Assembly: GCA_963744005.1 (NCBI GenBank)
Contig: CAVURU010000001.1
Location: 62,001 to 126,000 of the forward strand
Source: Palsa-504 sp963744005
Lineage (GTDB): Bacteria; Actinomycetota; Actinomycetes; Streptosporangiales; Streptosporangiaceae
Length of the DNA stretch: 64,000 bases
Reading direction: 5' to 3'
Numbering within the stretch: position 1 is the first letter of the stretch; the number at the start of each line of letters is the position of its first letter. Positions 17,927 to 25,722 of this stretch are shown in pieces. Both the position numbers and the translations under genes were made by a program. The notes under the pieces are model-generated. The model ran no database searches, was not told where the DNA came from, and saw only the letters and a list, made by a program, of their open reading frames with translations.

Positions 17927-19012
17927 CTATGCGCGCTTGTCCGGGCCTGAGGCCCGGGTGGCCCGCGACGCCGCGGTAGCGGACGACGGCGTACCGGACG
18001 ATGGCGTGGCGGCCGTGACCGCTGGGAGCGGCGCCGTGTTGCTGTCCGCCTGCGCCGCCGTTCGGCCGGCGCCTGCGGCGGTGACCGGTCCGGCGTCCGG
18101 CTGCACCGCAGCCGGGCCGGAGCCGGACCCGCTGCCGGGCGCGGGGCTGCCGGTAGCCGGGCTGCCGGCAGCGGCCGAGGTGCTCGTGGCCGCCGGGCCG
18201 CTCGTGCTGGCCGGGGCGCCGTTAGCCGAGGCGCCGGCCTGCCGCGCAGGCGCTTCGGCCGCCGGGACCGACTTGGCCGTGGCCTGCTCGACCTCATCCT
18301 CCAGCGACATCCGCGCGGTCTCGGCCGCGACCAGCGTGGAGACCCCGTCGAGGATGTCGGTGAGCCGCTTGATGGTGTCGGCGTGCCGGGTGGAGAGCAG
18401 GTTCAGCCGGCGCTCGGCCCCGTCGTGGATCGCGGTGGCTCGTGCCGTGGCCTCGTCCAGGGACTTCTTGGCCTGCGCCTTGGCGCTGGCCAGGGTCGTC
18501 TCGGACTTCTTCCTGGCCTCGGAGGTGGTGCTCTCGGCTTCGGCCCGGGCCGACGTCAGGGTCTTCTCCGCCTCGGCCCGGGCCGAGGTGATGGCCCGCT
18601 CGGCCTGCTCCTGAGCCGCCGTGAGCATTCGCTCGGCCTGCTCGCGGGCCTCGGCGCGGGTCTTGTCCGCTTCGGTCTGGGCGTCGTTACGCTGCCGGGC
18701 AATGTCTTCGTGCGCCTTCGACTTCTGCGTCCGGGCCTCGTCATCAGCCAGCTTCAGGATCTGGGCGATGCGCTCGCTGACCTCCTCGTGCGCGGGCTTG
18801 GCGCCGGTGGCTTCCTGGCGCGCCGTGGTCAGGTCACGACGAAGCTCCTCGCCTTCGTCCAGAGCGCGGGCGAGCCGCTGCTCCAGGTCCCGGATCTGGC
18901 TGCGGCAGCGCGCGACGAACTCATCAACCTGGCGGCGGCTGTACCCGCGCATCTGTACTTCGAATGCGTCTTCGTGAACGAGGTTCGGCAGGAGATCACT
19001 GTTGTCATTCAT
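17927..19012 (-). CDS. DivIVA/Scy-like coiled-coil protein
   Basis: A 361-residue cytoskeletal-type protein. The N-terminal DivIVA-like segment (EDAFEVQMRGYSRRQVDEFVARCRSQI, about 14-40) is followed by an uninterrupted coiled coil (40-240). Near-heptad repeats of the type A..QAE.A..SARAEAE.T are centred on 130-190. A disordered Ala/Gly/Ser/Thr/Pro tail (about 245-361) ends the protein. Start ATG 19012. Similar actinobacterial proteins, sometimes misnamed cellulose-binding proteins, help organise polar growth. Polar localisation is inferred from the family. A 400-base promoter-bearing gap lies upstream. Confidence 0.8.
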   Translation of the reverse strand: MNDNSDLLPNLVHEDAFEVQMRGYSRRQVDEFVARCRSQIRDLEQRLARALDEGEELRRDLTTARQEATGAKPAHEEVSERIAQILKLADDEARTQKSKAHEDIARQRNDAQTEADKTRAEAREQAERMLTAAQEQAERAITSARAEAEKTLTSARAEAESTTSEARKKSETTLASAKAQAKKSLDEATARATAIHDGAERRLNLLSTRHADTIKRLTDILDGVSTLVAAETARMSLEDEVEQATAKSVPAAEAPARQAGASANGAPASTSGPAATSTSAAAGSPATGSPAPGSGSGSGPAAVQPDAGPVTAAGAGRTAAQADSNTAPLPAVTAATPSSGTPSSATAASRATRASGPDKRA

Positions 19013-19421
19013 GGCTTTCCGAGATCAAGTAGTCCGAGGTCAGCGGGAAAGAGCAAGAGGACGAGCGGAGGCCAGCAGTGCGGACACGGCACGAACCCGC
19101 CATAGAACGAGCAGGGCCGCTACTTCGTAGTATGCGTGCTCGGGGCGGGTGAACGGGTCATACGCGCACGACTCTTGTCGGTCATCACAGCCTTCGCAAC
19201 CGAAACGAACTAGTGTCCAGATTTATCCCCATCCGGGAGAAATGTGACCTGTTGCAGCATGTAAGCGATTTCGGTAGCGATGCCGGTGTGACCTCTGGGG
19301 CGAGCCTTACCGGATTGACGCCAACTGCGCGGTCATTTCGCGGAATCGTTACCGCCTGACTGGGTAAAACCGCACGTGAAGGTGGTCGGCGAATGGCCCT
19401 GATGGGTCATGCGGAGGAGCA
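19013..19421. other. Intergenic region, divergent promoters expected
   Basis: About 400 bases between two divergent genes, with no credible coding frame. Composition is less GC-rich than the flanks. A -10-like CATACT on the minus strand (near 19130) is the only plausible promoter element for the DivIVA-like gene. A short CTAC-TTC-GTAG hairpin lies beside it. I see no RNA gene or riboswitch. Confidence 0.5.
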
Positions 19422-19634
19422 GTGTCGGCACGTAATCTGGGGCCCAAGCGGACGGAGTCGCGATCAGCGCCGGAGGTGAGCCCGATTCCCAGGCAGTTGG
19501 ATCTGCGCGTCCAGGACGCCGTTGCCCTGGACGAGATTGAGCTTTACGCCGAGGTGCTGAGCGCGGTCGCCGCTGCTGACCGGCCGCTCACCCCCGCCGA
19601 GCTGGACGCGGCACTGGGCATCGCAGGCCGGTAA
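19422..19634 (+). CDS. Small conserved-type protein, unknown
   Basis: A 70-residue protein from GTG 19422 with GGAGGA 5-10 bases upstream. The N-terminal third is basic and Ser/Pro-rich. The C-terminal part is a helical hairpin (LDEIELYAEVLSAVAAADRPLTPAELDAALGIAG) resembling small helical modules found in many actinobacterial hypothetical proteins. No catalytic residues. It converges on mshD. Confidence that it is a gene rests on the ribosome binding site and codon use rather than a recognised family. Confidence 0.65.
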   Translation: MSARNLGPKRTESRSAPEVSPIPRQLDLRVQDAVALDEIELYAEVLSAVAAADRPLTPAELDAALGIAGR

Positions 19635-19657
19635 GCGTCCGTCCCGGGCTGACCGGA

Positions 19658-20581
19658 TCAGGTCGCCCGCTGCTGGTACATGGCGTCGGTGCTCCAGCGC
19701 GTGAAGCCCAGCGCCTCGTAGAGCCTGATCGCGGGCACGTTGTCCTCATCCACGTAGAGCAACGCCGTGGCCAGCCCGCGGTCGTGCATGTGATGCAGCC
19801 CGGCCAGGGTCAGGGCCCGGCCCAGCCCGGTCCCCTGCTCGGCCGGGTCCACCCCGACGACGTAGACCTCGCCGAGGTCGTCGCCCTCATCGGCGGGAAT
19901 CTTGGTCCAGTGGAAGCCGGTCATCGCGCCGTCCCGCTCCGCGATGAGGAATCCCGCCGGATCGAACCACGGCTCCGCTTCGCGCAGCTCGAGATCGCGC
20001 GGCCGCCAGGCCCCCTGCTCGGGGTGGTGGGCGAAGGCGCGGCCGTTGAGGCCGAGCCATTCCTGCTCATCGCGGCCCGGGCGGAAGGCGCGCAGCGTAC
20101 TGCCCGCCGGCCAGGACGGCTGAGCCAGGGGCTCATCCAGCGCACGGCGCATCTGCCGCAGCGCCCGGAACCGGTCAAAGCCGGCCGTCCGGGCCAGGGC
20201 GGCGGCCGCAGGCCGGTCGCCGTGCGCCCAGACCTGGACGCGGTGGCCATCGGACCGGGCGACCAGCTCGTTCAGCAGGGCCAGGCCCAGCCCGTGCCGG
20301 CGGTGCCGCGGATGGATGACCAGCTCGCCGCTGACCTCCGCTTCCTGCTCGGGGGGATCCAGGTAGGCGTAGCCGGCGATCTCCTCTTCCACCGTCAGCA
20401 CCAGGTCCAGCCCGGCTCCGGTCGCGTCCGCGGGCCCGGCCGCGTCGTAACGCAGGTGCAGCAGGACATGTTCAGACAGGGGAGAGACGTCGTCGGCCGC
20501 GGCCGCGGCCCGCACCAGTTCCGTCACGCCGGAGACCTGGGCCGAGGTGAGCCCGCCGCCGGTGATCGACCGCCGGGTCAT
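19658..20581 (-). CDS. mshD: Mycothiol synthase
   Basis: A 307-residue tandem-GNAT protein that acetylates Cys-GlcN-Ins with acetyl-CoA in the last step of mycothiol synthesis, the main thiol of actinobacteria. The N-terminal GNAT-like half carries the pyrophosphate loop region VIHPRHRRHGLGLALLNEL (about 89-107). The C-terminal half carries VGVDPAEQGTGLGRALTLAGL and ends DNVPAIRLYEALGFTRWSTDAMY, the usual MshD end. Length matches the family. It lies directly downstream of glnR (12 bases) on the same strand. Confidence 0.92.
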   Translation of the reverse strand: MTRRSITGGGLTSAQVSGVTELVRAAAAADDVSPLSEHVLLHLRYDAAGPADATGAGLDLVLTVEEEIAGYAYLDPPEQEAEVSGELVIHPRHRRHGLGLALLNELVARSDGHRVQVWAHGDRPAAAALARTAGFDRFRALRQMRRALDEPLAQPSWPAGSTLRAFRPGRDEQEWLGLNGRAFAHHPEQGAWRPRDLELREAEPWFDPAGFLIAERDGAMTGFHWTKIPADEGDDLGEVYVVGVDPAEQGTGLGRALTLAGLHHMHDRGLATALLYVDEDNVPAIRLYEALGFTRWSTDAMYQQRAT

Positions 20582-20593
20582 GGCGCTAGCGCG

Positions 20594-21349
20594 TTACCGC
20601 GCCGAGGCTCCGGCCCGCGGGCCGACCTCACGGGGGCTCCGGGGGCGCTCGGAGTCGCTGCGCTCAGCCCGCTCGGCCTTGACCGGGACGAACCGGTAGC
20701 CGACGTTGCGCACCGTGCCGATGAGCGCCTCGTGCTCCGGGCCGAGCTTGGCCCGCAGCCGCCGGACGTGCACGTCCACCGTGCGGGTGCCGCCGAAGTA
20801 GTCATAGCCCCAGACCTCCTGCAGCAGCTGAGCCCGGGTGAAGACCCGGCCCGGGTGCTGAGCCAGGAACTTGAGGAGCTCGAACTCCTTGAAGGTCAGG
20901 TCCAGGACCCGGCTGCGGAGCCGGGCCGCGTAGGTGGCTTCGTCGATGGCCAGCTCACCCGACCGGATCTCATCGGGCGCCTCGGCCACGGCGGCGATGG
21001 CCCGCCGCCCGATGGCCAGCCTGACCCTGGCGTCCACCTCGGCGGGACCGGCCGTGTGCAGGATCACGTCATCGGCGCCCCACTCCGCGTTGACCGCGGC
21101 CAGGCCGCCCTCGGTCACGATGGCGAACAGCGGGCAGTCCAGGCCGGTCGTGTGCAGCAGCCTGCAGATACTCTTGGCGTGCGCCAGATCGCGGCGCGCG
21201 TCCACCAGGACCGCGTCGGCGGGCGGGGCCTCGACCAGCGCAGAGGCGTCGGCAGGCAGCACCCGCACCGGGTGCAGCAGCAGCCCGAGAGCGGGCAGGA
21301 CCTCGGCCGACGGTTCCAGAGCACCGGTGATCAGCAGCAGGTCGCTCAC
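20594..21349 (-). CDS. glnR: Nitrogen-metabolism regulator GlnR (orphan OmpR-type response regulator)
   Basis: A 251-residue protein. The N-terminal atypical receiver domain (MSDLLLITGALEPSAEVLPALGLLLH...) lacks the usual acidic cluster pattern, as in GlnR. The C-terminal winged helix (about 120-215) includes LDLTFKEFELLKFLAQHPGR and TRTVDVHVRRLRAKLGPEHE, very close to Streptomyces GlnR. GlnR activates glnA, amtB and other nitrogen genes under limitation without a partner kinase. Start GTG 21349 has GGTGGAGG about 10 bases upstream. A -10-like TATACA lies on the minus strand at 21390-21395. Context with mshD matches other actinomycetes. Confidence 0.9.
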   Translation of the reverse strand: MSDLLLITGALEPSAEVLPALGLLLHPVRVLPADASALVEAPPADAVLVDARRDLAHAKSICRLLHTTGLDCPLFAIVTEGGLAAVNAEWGADDVILHTAGPAEVDARVRLAIGRRAIAAVAEAPDEIRSGELAIDEATYAARLRSRVLDLTFKEFELLKFLAQHPGRVFTRAQLLQEVWGYDYFGGTRTVDVHVRRLRAKLGPEHEALIGTVRNVGYRFVPVKAERAERSDSERPRSPREVGPRAGASAR

Positions 21350-21384
21350 TCGATGGCACCTCCACCTCGCTGGTGCTGTCGCAC

Positions 21385-21404
21385 CCTTGTATAAACAGAC
21401 AAGG
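21385..21404. promoter_or_regulatory. Inverted repeat CCTTGT-N8-ACAAGG between glnR and moaD-like gene
   Basis: Six-base arms around ATAAACAG in the 100-base divergent promoter region. On the minus strand the spacer provides TATACA, a plausible glnR -10 element. The repeat is therefore placed to act as an operator over the glnR promoter. It does not match the GlnR box. Confidence 0.45.
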
Positions 21405-21452
21405 ACCCGGGGGCCACGGCGCCCGGATCCTGCTGATAGAAGGATAACTTAT

Positions 21453-21713
21453 ATGGCCAAAGTGACAATGCAGTACTGGGCGGCGGCCAAGGAGGCGGCG
21501 GGCGTGGCCAGCGAGCCGGTCGAGGCCCAGACGCTGGCTGAGGCCCTGGACGTCATCATCGGCCGCCGGCCCGGCGACGACCGGTTTCGCTCGGTGCTGG
21601 GCGCATCGTCGTTCCTCGTGAACGGCCAGCCCGCAGGCCGCCGGATGCCCGCTGACCTGGTCCTTCCTGAGGGAGCCCGGGTGGAGGTCCTGCCGCCTTT
21701 CGCGGGCGGCTAG
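21453..21713 (+). CDS. MoaD/ThiS-family sulfur carrier protein
   Basis: An 86-residue ubiquitin-like beta-grasp protein ending in the diagnostic Gly-Gly (PPFAGG), which is adenylated and thiocarboxylated for sulfur transfer in molybdopterin or thiamine synthesis. A characteristic LPEGARVEVLPPFAGG ends the domain, and the internal SSFLVNGQPAG strand fits MoaD. Start ATG 21453 has AGAAGGA 9 bases upstream. It is divergent from glnR. No MoaE or ThiG is next to it, so the exact pathway is open. Confidence 0.85.
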   Translation: MAKVTMQYWAAAKEAAGVASEPVEAQTLAEALDVIIGRRPGDDRFRSVLGASSFLVNGQPAGRRMPADLVLPEGARVEVLPPFAGG

Positions 21714-21880
21714 GCGGCCCGGGCCGGACCGTCCGCAGCGGTGCGAGCCGCCCGTGACCGAGGGGCCGCGACCCGGGCGGGCGCACAGTGAGATATCCGT
21801 CCCTTTTGCGGGACACTGGGCCGATCGCACCCTAGAGTGTCCGTGTCGGTACTCATCGACGCCATTCCCGATTGGTCGCC

Positions 21881-22537
21881 ATGAACCAGCACCCGCCCTC
21901 TGGCCGCCCGGGGGGGCGCGACGCCGGCGGTCAGCCGCCCGGGAGCGGCAAGTCTCCCGACGAGGTGAACCGGACCGCTCCGTCGCACGTTGTCAATGGT
22001 GTGCCAAACGCGGAGACCGCGCCCCGCTCAGGACGTGTGGCTGACGAAGCCTTCGTCCGGGCGTTGTACGCCGAGCACGGGGGTGCCCTGCTTCGCTACG
22101 CCCTGCACCTGGCGGGCGGCGACAGGCAGCGTGCGGAGGATCTGGTGCAGGAAACGATCGTGAGGGCCTGGCGGCACCCGGAGGCGCTGGCCGGGCGGCC
22201 CGCCCGGCCGTGGCTGTTCGCCGTGGCGCGCAACCTCGCGGTCGACTCCTACCGGGCCCGTCAGGCCCGGCCGCAGGAGGCCGGGCAGGCGGCCCTGGAG
22301 CTGCTGCCCGCTGACGACGACGCCGACCGGACGCTCGAGTCGTGGGCCGTCGCGGACGCCCTCGCCTCGTTGCGCCCGGATCACCGGCGGGTCATCGTGG
22401 AGACCTACTACCGGGGCTGCTCGGTGGCCGAGGCCGCGGCCACGCTCGGCATACCTGCAGGTACCGTGAAGTCCCGCACGTATTACGCGCTCAAAGCACT
22501 CAAGCTGGCGCTGCAGGAACGAGGGCTGGCGCCGTGA
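21881..22537 (+). CDS. ECF-type RNA polymerase sigma factor
   Basis: About 218 residues from ATG 21881 (an in-frame TTG at 21872 is also possible; the binding site is weak either way). A 45-residue low-complexity N-terminal extension precedes sigma region 2 (FVRALYAEHGGALLRYALHLAGG...AEDLVQETIVRAWRHPE). Region 4 is LRPDHRRVIVETYYRGCSVAEAAATLGIPAGTVKSRTYYALKALK. The stop overlaps the start of the anti-sigma gene, so the pair is translationally coupled. This is the usual architecture for a stress-responsive sigma/anti-sigma switch. Group is SigK/SigL-like by feel only. Confidence 0.9.
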   Translation: MNQHPPSGRPGGRDAGGQPPGSGKSPDEVNRTAPSHVVNGVPNAETAPRSGRVADEAFVRALYAEHGGALLRYALHLAGGDRQRAEDLVQETIVRAWRHPEALAGRPARPWLFAVARNLAVDSYRARQARPQEAGQAALELLPADDDADRTLESWAVADALASLRPDHRRVIVETYYRGCSVAEAAATLGIPAGTVKSRTYYALKALKLALQERGLAP

Positions 22538-23247
22538 CACAGACATGGACCTGCGCCGAGGCCAGGGGCTCGCTCGGCGTGTACGTACTCGGCGCGATCG
22601 ATCCGGCCGAGCGCGGGCTGGTCGACGCCCACCTGGCCACCTGCCGGGACTGCCGGGACGAGCTGGCCGGCCTGGCCGGCCTGCCGGCCCTGCTGGCCCG
22701 GGTCAACCCAGACGAGATCAGCCGGATCTGCGCCGATGACGCCGTGCCCTCGGCCGCCACCGAAGAGCCGCCGGAAGAGCTGCTGGGCATGGTGCGCAGC
22801 CTGGCTGAGGCCCGCCGGCGGCGCAACCGCTGGCGGTACCTGTCCGCCGCGGCCGCGGTCGTGGTGATCGCGGGCGGCCTGTTCGGCGGCCTCACCTCGG
22901 CCACGTCGACCTCCCCGCGGACGCTGATCGTGTCGGCCGGGCCGGCTGACTGGGAGACCTCGGCGGCCACCAGCCAGGCCACCGGGGTGAGCGCGACCGT
23001 CGCCTACTCCGACCAGGAGTGGGGCAGCGCCTTCCAGGTCCTGGTCGACCACGTGCCGATGGGGACCACGTGCGAGCTGTGGGTGGTCCATCCGGACGGG
23101 ACCCGCACCCAGGTCGCGGCCTGGACGACGGCTGGTGACGAGGGCAAGGCCTGGTACGCCGGCTCGATGGCCGCCTCGGCCGGAGCGATCAGCAAGTTCG
23201 AGATCACCGAGGGAAACCAGGTGCTGGTGAACGTCACGCCGGCCTGA
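22534..23247 (+). CDS. Zinc-binding anti-sigma factor (RskA-like)
   Basis: A 237-residue membrane protein that starts at GTG 22534, overlapping the sigma stop by four bases. The N-terminal ZAS domain has the H-x3-C-x2-C motif HLATCRDC (about 31-38). One TM segment (about 105-127) follows, then an extracytoplasmic anti-sigma-K-factor C-terminal domain (about 140-237; ELWVVHPDGTRTQVAAW). The Cys/His zinc site implies redox- or thiol-triggered release of the sigma factor, or regulated proteolysis at the membrane. The sigma partner is the upstream gene. Confidence 0.9.
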   Translation: MTQTWTCAEARGSLGVYVLGAIDPAERGLVDAHLATCRDCRDELAGLAGLPALLARVNPDEISRICADDAVPSAATEEPPEELLGMVRSLAEARRRRNRWRYLSAAAAVVVIAGGLFGGLTSATSTSPRTLIVSAGPADWETSAATSQATGVSATVAYSDQEWGSAFQVLVDHVPMGTTCELWVVHPDGTRTQVAAWTTAGDEGKAWYAGSMAASAGAISKFEITEGNQVLVNVTPA

Positions 23248-23270
23248 GCTGCGGTCCATCGTCGCGGGGA

Positions 23271-23819
23271 ATGGATCAGGCCTCGTCTGTGCTGTCTAGG
23301 AGCGTGACAGAAGGGCTGATCGCGCTGGGCGCGGTCCTGGTCGTGGCCACGGCGCTGGGCCTGGCCTGGCAGCGCCGGGCGGGCCGGTTCCGGCCCGGGC
23401 CCGCCGCGAAACCCGCCGGGGCGGCGGCCGTCTCCCGGGACGGTGCCCTGACCGAGGCGGACCTCGGCGGACGGCTCGGCGAGCGGGCCACCCTGGTTCA
23501 GTTCTCCACCGCCTTCTGCGCTCCGTGCCGTCCCACCCGGCAGATCCTGGCTCAGGTGGCCGGGATGGTCGACGGCGTGACCCACCTGGACATCGACGCC
23601 GCCGAGCGGCTGGACCTGGCCCGGCGGCTGCATATCAGCAGCACGCCCACCATCCTGGTCCTGGACCCGGCCGGCGCCATCGTGCAGCGGGCCGTGGGCC
23701 TGCCGCGCAAAGCCGACGTCATCGCCGCACTGGGATCGGTGGTGACTTCCGCCGATGCAGCTGCCGATAACGGGATTGCGGCCGGTCGGGGAAGTGACAG
23801 CCGGACCAGGCCCGAATAA
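23271..23819 (+). CDS. Membrane-anchored thioredoxin-fold protein
   Basis: A 182-residue protein (ATG 23271; GTG 23304 is an alternative start). One N-terminal TM segment (about 13-33), then a thioredoxin domain with the redox motif FCAPC (about 83-87), preceded by LVQFSTA and followed by a cis-Pro loop in SSTPTILVLD. The CxxC is CAPC rather than CGPC. Its place ahead of DUF4395, rhodanese and DUF1416 genes suggests a sulfur/thiol redox role. The same four-gene neighbourhood is known in Streptomyces. The C-terminus is low complexity. Confidence 0.85.
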   Translation: MDQASSVLSRSVTEGLIALGAVLVVATALGLAWQRRAGRFRPGPAAKPAGAAAVSRDGALTEADLGGRLGERATLVQFSTAFCAPCRPTRQILAQVAGMVDGVTHLDIDAAERLDLARRLHISSTPTILVLDPAGAIVQRAVGLPRKADVIAALGSVVTSADAAADNGIAAGRGSDSRTRPE

Positions 23820-23832
23820 CATCAGGTTCGTG

Positions 23833-23919
23833 ATGTCCCAGGCGGCGAAGATGCTGACGAAGCGGCGTGCCGTCGACTTCTGCCACGTCGCCACCGCGAT
23901 CTGTCCCGGTCCAGCCTGA
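23833..23919 (+). CDS. Putative Cys-containing leader peptide for the sulfur genes
   Basis: A 22-28 residue peptide (ATG 23851, or in-frame ATG 23833) reading MLTKRRAVDFCHVATAIC then PGPA. It has the pattern RR.VD.C.V.T..C of short peptides annotated as putative leader peptides upstream of actinobacterial sulfur genes. Its stop codon opens the left arm of a hairpin that ends 39 bases before the DUF4395 start. This layout suggests ribosome-stalling control by cysteine supply. The gene itself is too short for routine calling. Translation has no strong binding site, so leaderless translation is possible. Confidence 0.6.
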   Translation: MSQAAKMLTKRRAVDFCHVATAICPGPA

Positions 23920-23969
23920 CCCCCGCGGCGCCCGCGTCGGTTCGAGCGGTGCCCGCCCATCGGGGTCAG
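23916..23969 (+). promoter_or_regulatory. Hairpin covering the leader-peptide stop, possible attenuator
   Basis: CTGACCCC (23916-23923, includes the leader TGA) pairs perfectly with GGGGTCAG (23962-23969) around a GC-rich 38-base loop. Ribosome position on the leader could decide whether this forms ahead of the next ribosome binding site. Confidence 0.45.
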
Positions 23970-24007
23970 AGCGCAGATGGCCTGTCCCAGCGGCGAGGAG
24001 CACAACC

Positions 24008-24430
24008 ATGGACATCGACCCGCGCGGTCCCCGGTTCGGCGCGGTGATCACCACCGTCGTCCTGGCCGTGGTCCTGCTCACCAGCAGCGCCTGGCTGCTG
24101 GGCGTGCAACTGGCGGTGTTCGCCATCGGCGCGCTGGCCGGGCTGCGGTACGCGCCGTACGGCGTGCTGTACCGGCATCTCGTCCGGCCCCGGCTCGGGC
24201 CGCCTGCCCGGACCGAGCCGGAAGCGCCGCCCCGCTTCTCCCAGGGGGTGGGCATGGTCTTCGCCGCCGGAGGGGTCATCGGCTACGCGCTGGGCGCCAC
24301 GACCGTGGGCATCGTGCTGACCGCCTTCGCGCTTTTCGCCGCGTTCCTCAACGCGGCTTTCGATTTCTGCCTGGGCTGCCAGGTCTACCTGTTTATCCAG
24401 CGGAACCTAAGGGTCCGGCCGTCCGCCTAG
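24008..24430 (+). CDS. DUF4395 membrane protein
   Basis: A 140-residue integral membrane protein from ATG 24008 (GAGGAG 7-12 bases upstream). Hydrophobic spans lie at about 10-45 and 80-125, and the conserved Cys pair is in DFCLGCQVYLF near the C-terminus. DUF4395 genes typically neighbour rhodaneses and thioredoxins; a role in thiol or sulfur redox across the membrane is inferred. It is first in the three-gene unit DUF4395-sseA-DUF1416. Confidence 0.85.
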   Translation: MDIDPRGPRFGAVITTVVLAVVLLTSSAWLLGVQLAVFAIGALAGLRYAPYGVLYRHLVRPRLGPPARTEPEAPPRFSQGVGMVFAAGGVIGYALGATTVGIVLTAFALFAAFLNAAFDFCLGCQVYLFIQRNLRVRPSA

Positions 24431-24460
24431 GGGCGAGCCGGAGAAGGAGGAATTTCCACC

Positions 24461-25303
24461 ATGAGTCGTTCCGACGTCCTTGTGGACGCCGACTGGGCCG
24501 AGGCCCATATCGGTGACCCCAGCGTCGTCATCGTCGAGGTCGACGAGGACACCAGCGCGTACGACAAGGGTCACATCCCGAGCGCCATCAAGATCGACTG
24601 GAAGAAGGACCTGCAGGACCCGGTGCGCCGGGACTTCGTGGACAAGACCGGCTTCGAGACCCTGCTGTCCGAGCGCGGCATCTCCAACGACGACACGGTG
24701 CTCCTGTACGGCGGCAACAACAACTGGTTCGCGGCCTACGCGTACTGGTACTTCCGGCTGTACGGGCACGACAAGGTCCTGCTGCTCGACGGCGGCCGGA
24801 AGAAGTGGGAGCTGGATTCCCGCGAGCTGAGCACGGACGTGCCCGAGCGGCCTCGCACCAGCTACACGGCCCAGGAGCAGGACTCCTCGCTGCGCGCGCT
24901 GCGCGACGAGGTGGTCGACGCGATCGGCAAGCGCAACCTGGTCGACGTCCGGTCCCCGGACGAGTTCGCCGGCCGGCTGCTCGCCCCGGCCCACCTGCCC
25001 CAGGAGCAGGCTCAGCGCGGCGGTCACATCCCCACCGCCCGCAACGTGCCCTGGTCCAAGGCGGCCAATGAGGACGGCACGTTCCGGGCCGATGACGAGC
25101 TCCAGGAGCTGTACCAGGGCGAGGCCGGCCTGGACTTCGGTAAGGACACCATCGCCTACTGCCGCATCGGCGAGCGCTCGGCGCACACCTGGTTCGTCCT
25201 GCACGAGCTGCTCGGCCTGTCCAACGTCAAGAACTACGACGGCTCGTGGACCGAGTACGGCTCGCTGGTCGGCGTGCCGATCGAGCTGGGTGAGGGCCGA
25301 TGA
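24461..25303 (+). CDS. sseA: Thiosulfate/3-mercaptopyruvate sulfurtransferase
   Basis: A 280-residue two-domain rhodanese. The inactive N-terminal domain (1-125) carries SAYDKGHIPSAIKIDW and VLLYGGNNNWFAAYAYW. The active C-terminal domain (about 150-275) has the catalytic Cys in IAYCRIGERSAHTWFVL (near 230), plus LVDVRSPDEF and RGGHIPTARNVPW. Sulfur is moved from thiosulfate or mercaptopyruvate to thiols or cyanide. The active-loop CRIGERS is the actinobacterial SseA form. A strong AGAAGGAGG precedes the ATG. It overlaps the next gene by four bases (ATGA). Confidence 0.92.
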   Translation: MSRSDVLVDADWAEAHIGDPSVVIVEVDEDTSAYDKGHIPSAIKIDWKKDLQDPVRRDFVDKTGFETLLSERGISNDDTVLLYGGNNNWFAAYAYWYFRLYGHDKVLLLDGGRKKWELDSRELSTDVPERPRTSYTAQEQDSSLRALRDEVVDAIGKRNLVDVRSPDEFAGRLLAPAHLPQEQAQRGGHIPTARNVPWSKAANEDGTFRADDELQELYQGEAGLDFGKDTIAYCRIGERSAHTWFVLHELLGLSNVKNYDGSWTEYGSLVGVPIELGEGR

Positions 25304-25605
25304 CCGCCGACGGGTGCGGCGCGCCCGCGGGCGGGGTCAGCGCGGCCGCCGCGGTCGGCACCCAGGCGGTAGTGGAGGGCAAGGTCACCCGGGAGGGAGC
25401 CGCGGTCTCTACCGGTTACGCGCGGCTGCTGGGCAGCGGAGATGAGTTCGTGGCCGAGGTGCCGCTGGGCACGGACGGCGGCTTCCGGTTCTTCGCCGCG
25501 CCCGGCTCGTGGACGCTGCGCGTGCTGGCCCCCGGCGGCGTGCGCGAGGAGCGTTCGGTCCAGGCCGACTACGGCCAGGTCACGACCGTCGACGTCACCA
25601 TCTAA
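25300..25605 (+). CDS. DUF1416 protein
   Basis: A 101-residue beta-sandwich-like protein translationally coupled to sseA. Pattern: VVEGKVTREGAAVSTGYARLLGSGDEFVAEVPLGTDGGFRFFAAPGSWTLRVLAPGG...V. It resembles carboxypeptidase-regulatory-like/transthyretin folds. DUF1416 is nearly always beside sseA in actinobacteria, so a role with the rhodanese is likely though the function is not known to me. Confidence 0.85.
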   Translation: MTADGCGAPAGGVSAAAAVGTQAVVEGKVTREGAAVSTGYARLLGSGDEFVAEVPLGTDGGFRFFAAPGSWTLRVLAPGGVREERSVQADYGQVTTVDVTI

Positions 25606-25671
25606 AGAGATGGCCAGCCGGCCGGGAGCGGCGGCGCTGAGCTCGCCGCCGTTCCCCGGCCGACAGTTGTT

Positions 25672-25715
25672 GTTCACTTCCCGGCCACGAACGGTGGCCG
25701 GCCGCCCAGTAGGCT
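25672..25715 (+). promoter_or_regulatory. phoU promoter region with a PHO-box-like unit
   Basis: GTTCACTTCCC at 25672-25682 matches the PhoP direct-repeat unit (GTTCACC-type). A TAGGCT -10 element (25710-25715) ends seven bases before ATG 25723, so phoU is probably transcribed leaderless. Only one good PHO unit is visible. Confidence 0.45.
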
Positions 25716-25722
25716 TGACGGC

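Noticed and set aside
21385..21404. GlnR binding box in the glnR promoter
   Set aside because: The repeat CCTTGT-N8-ACAAGG does not match the known GlnR half-site pattern (GTnAC-n6-GnAAC type).
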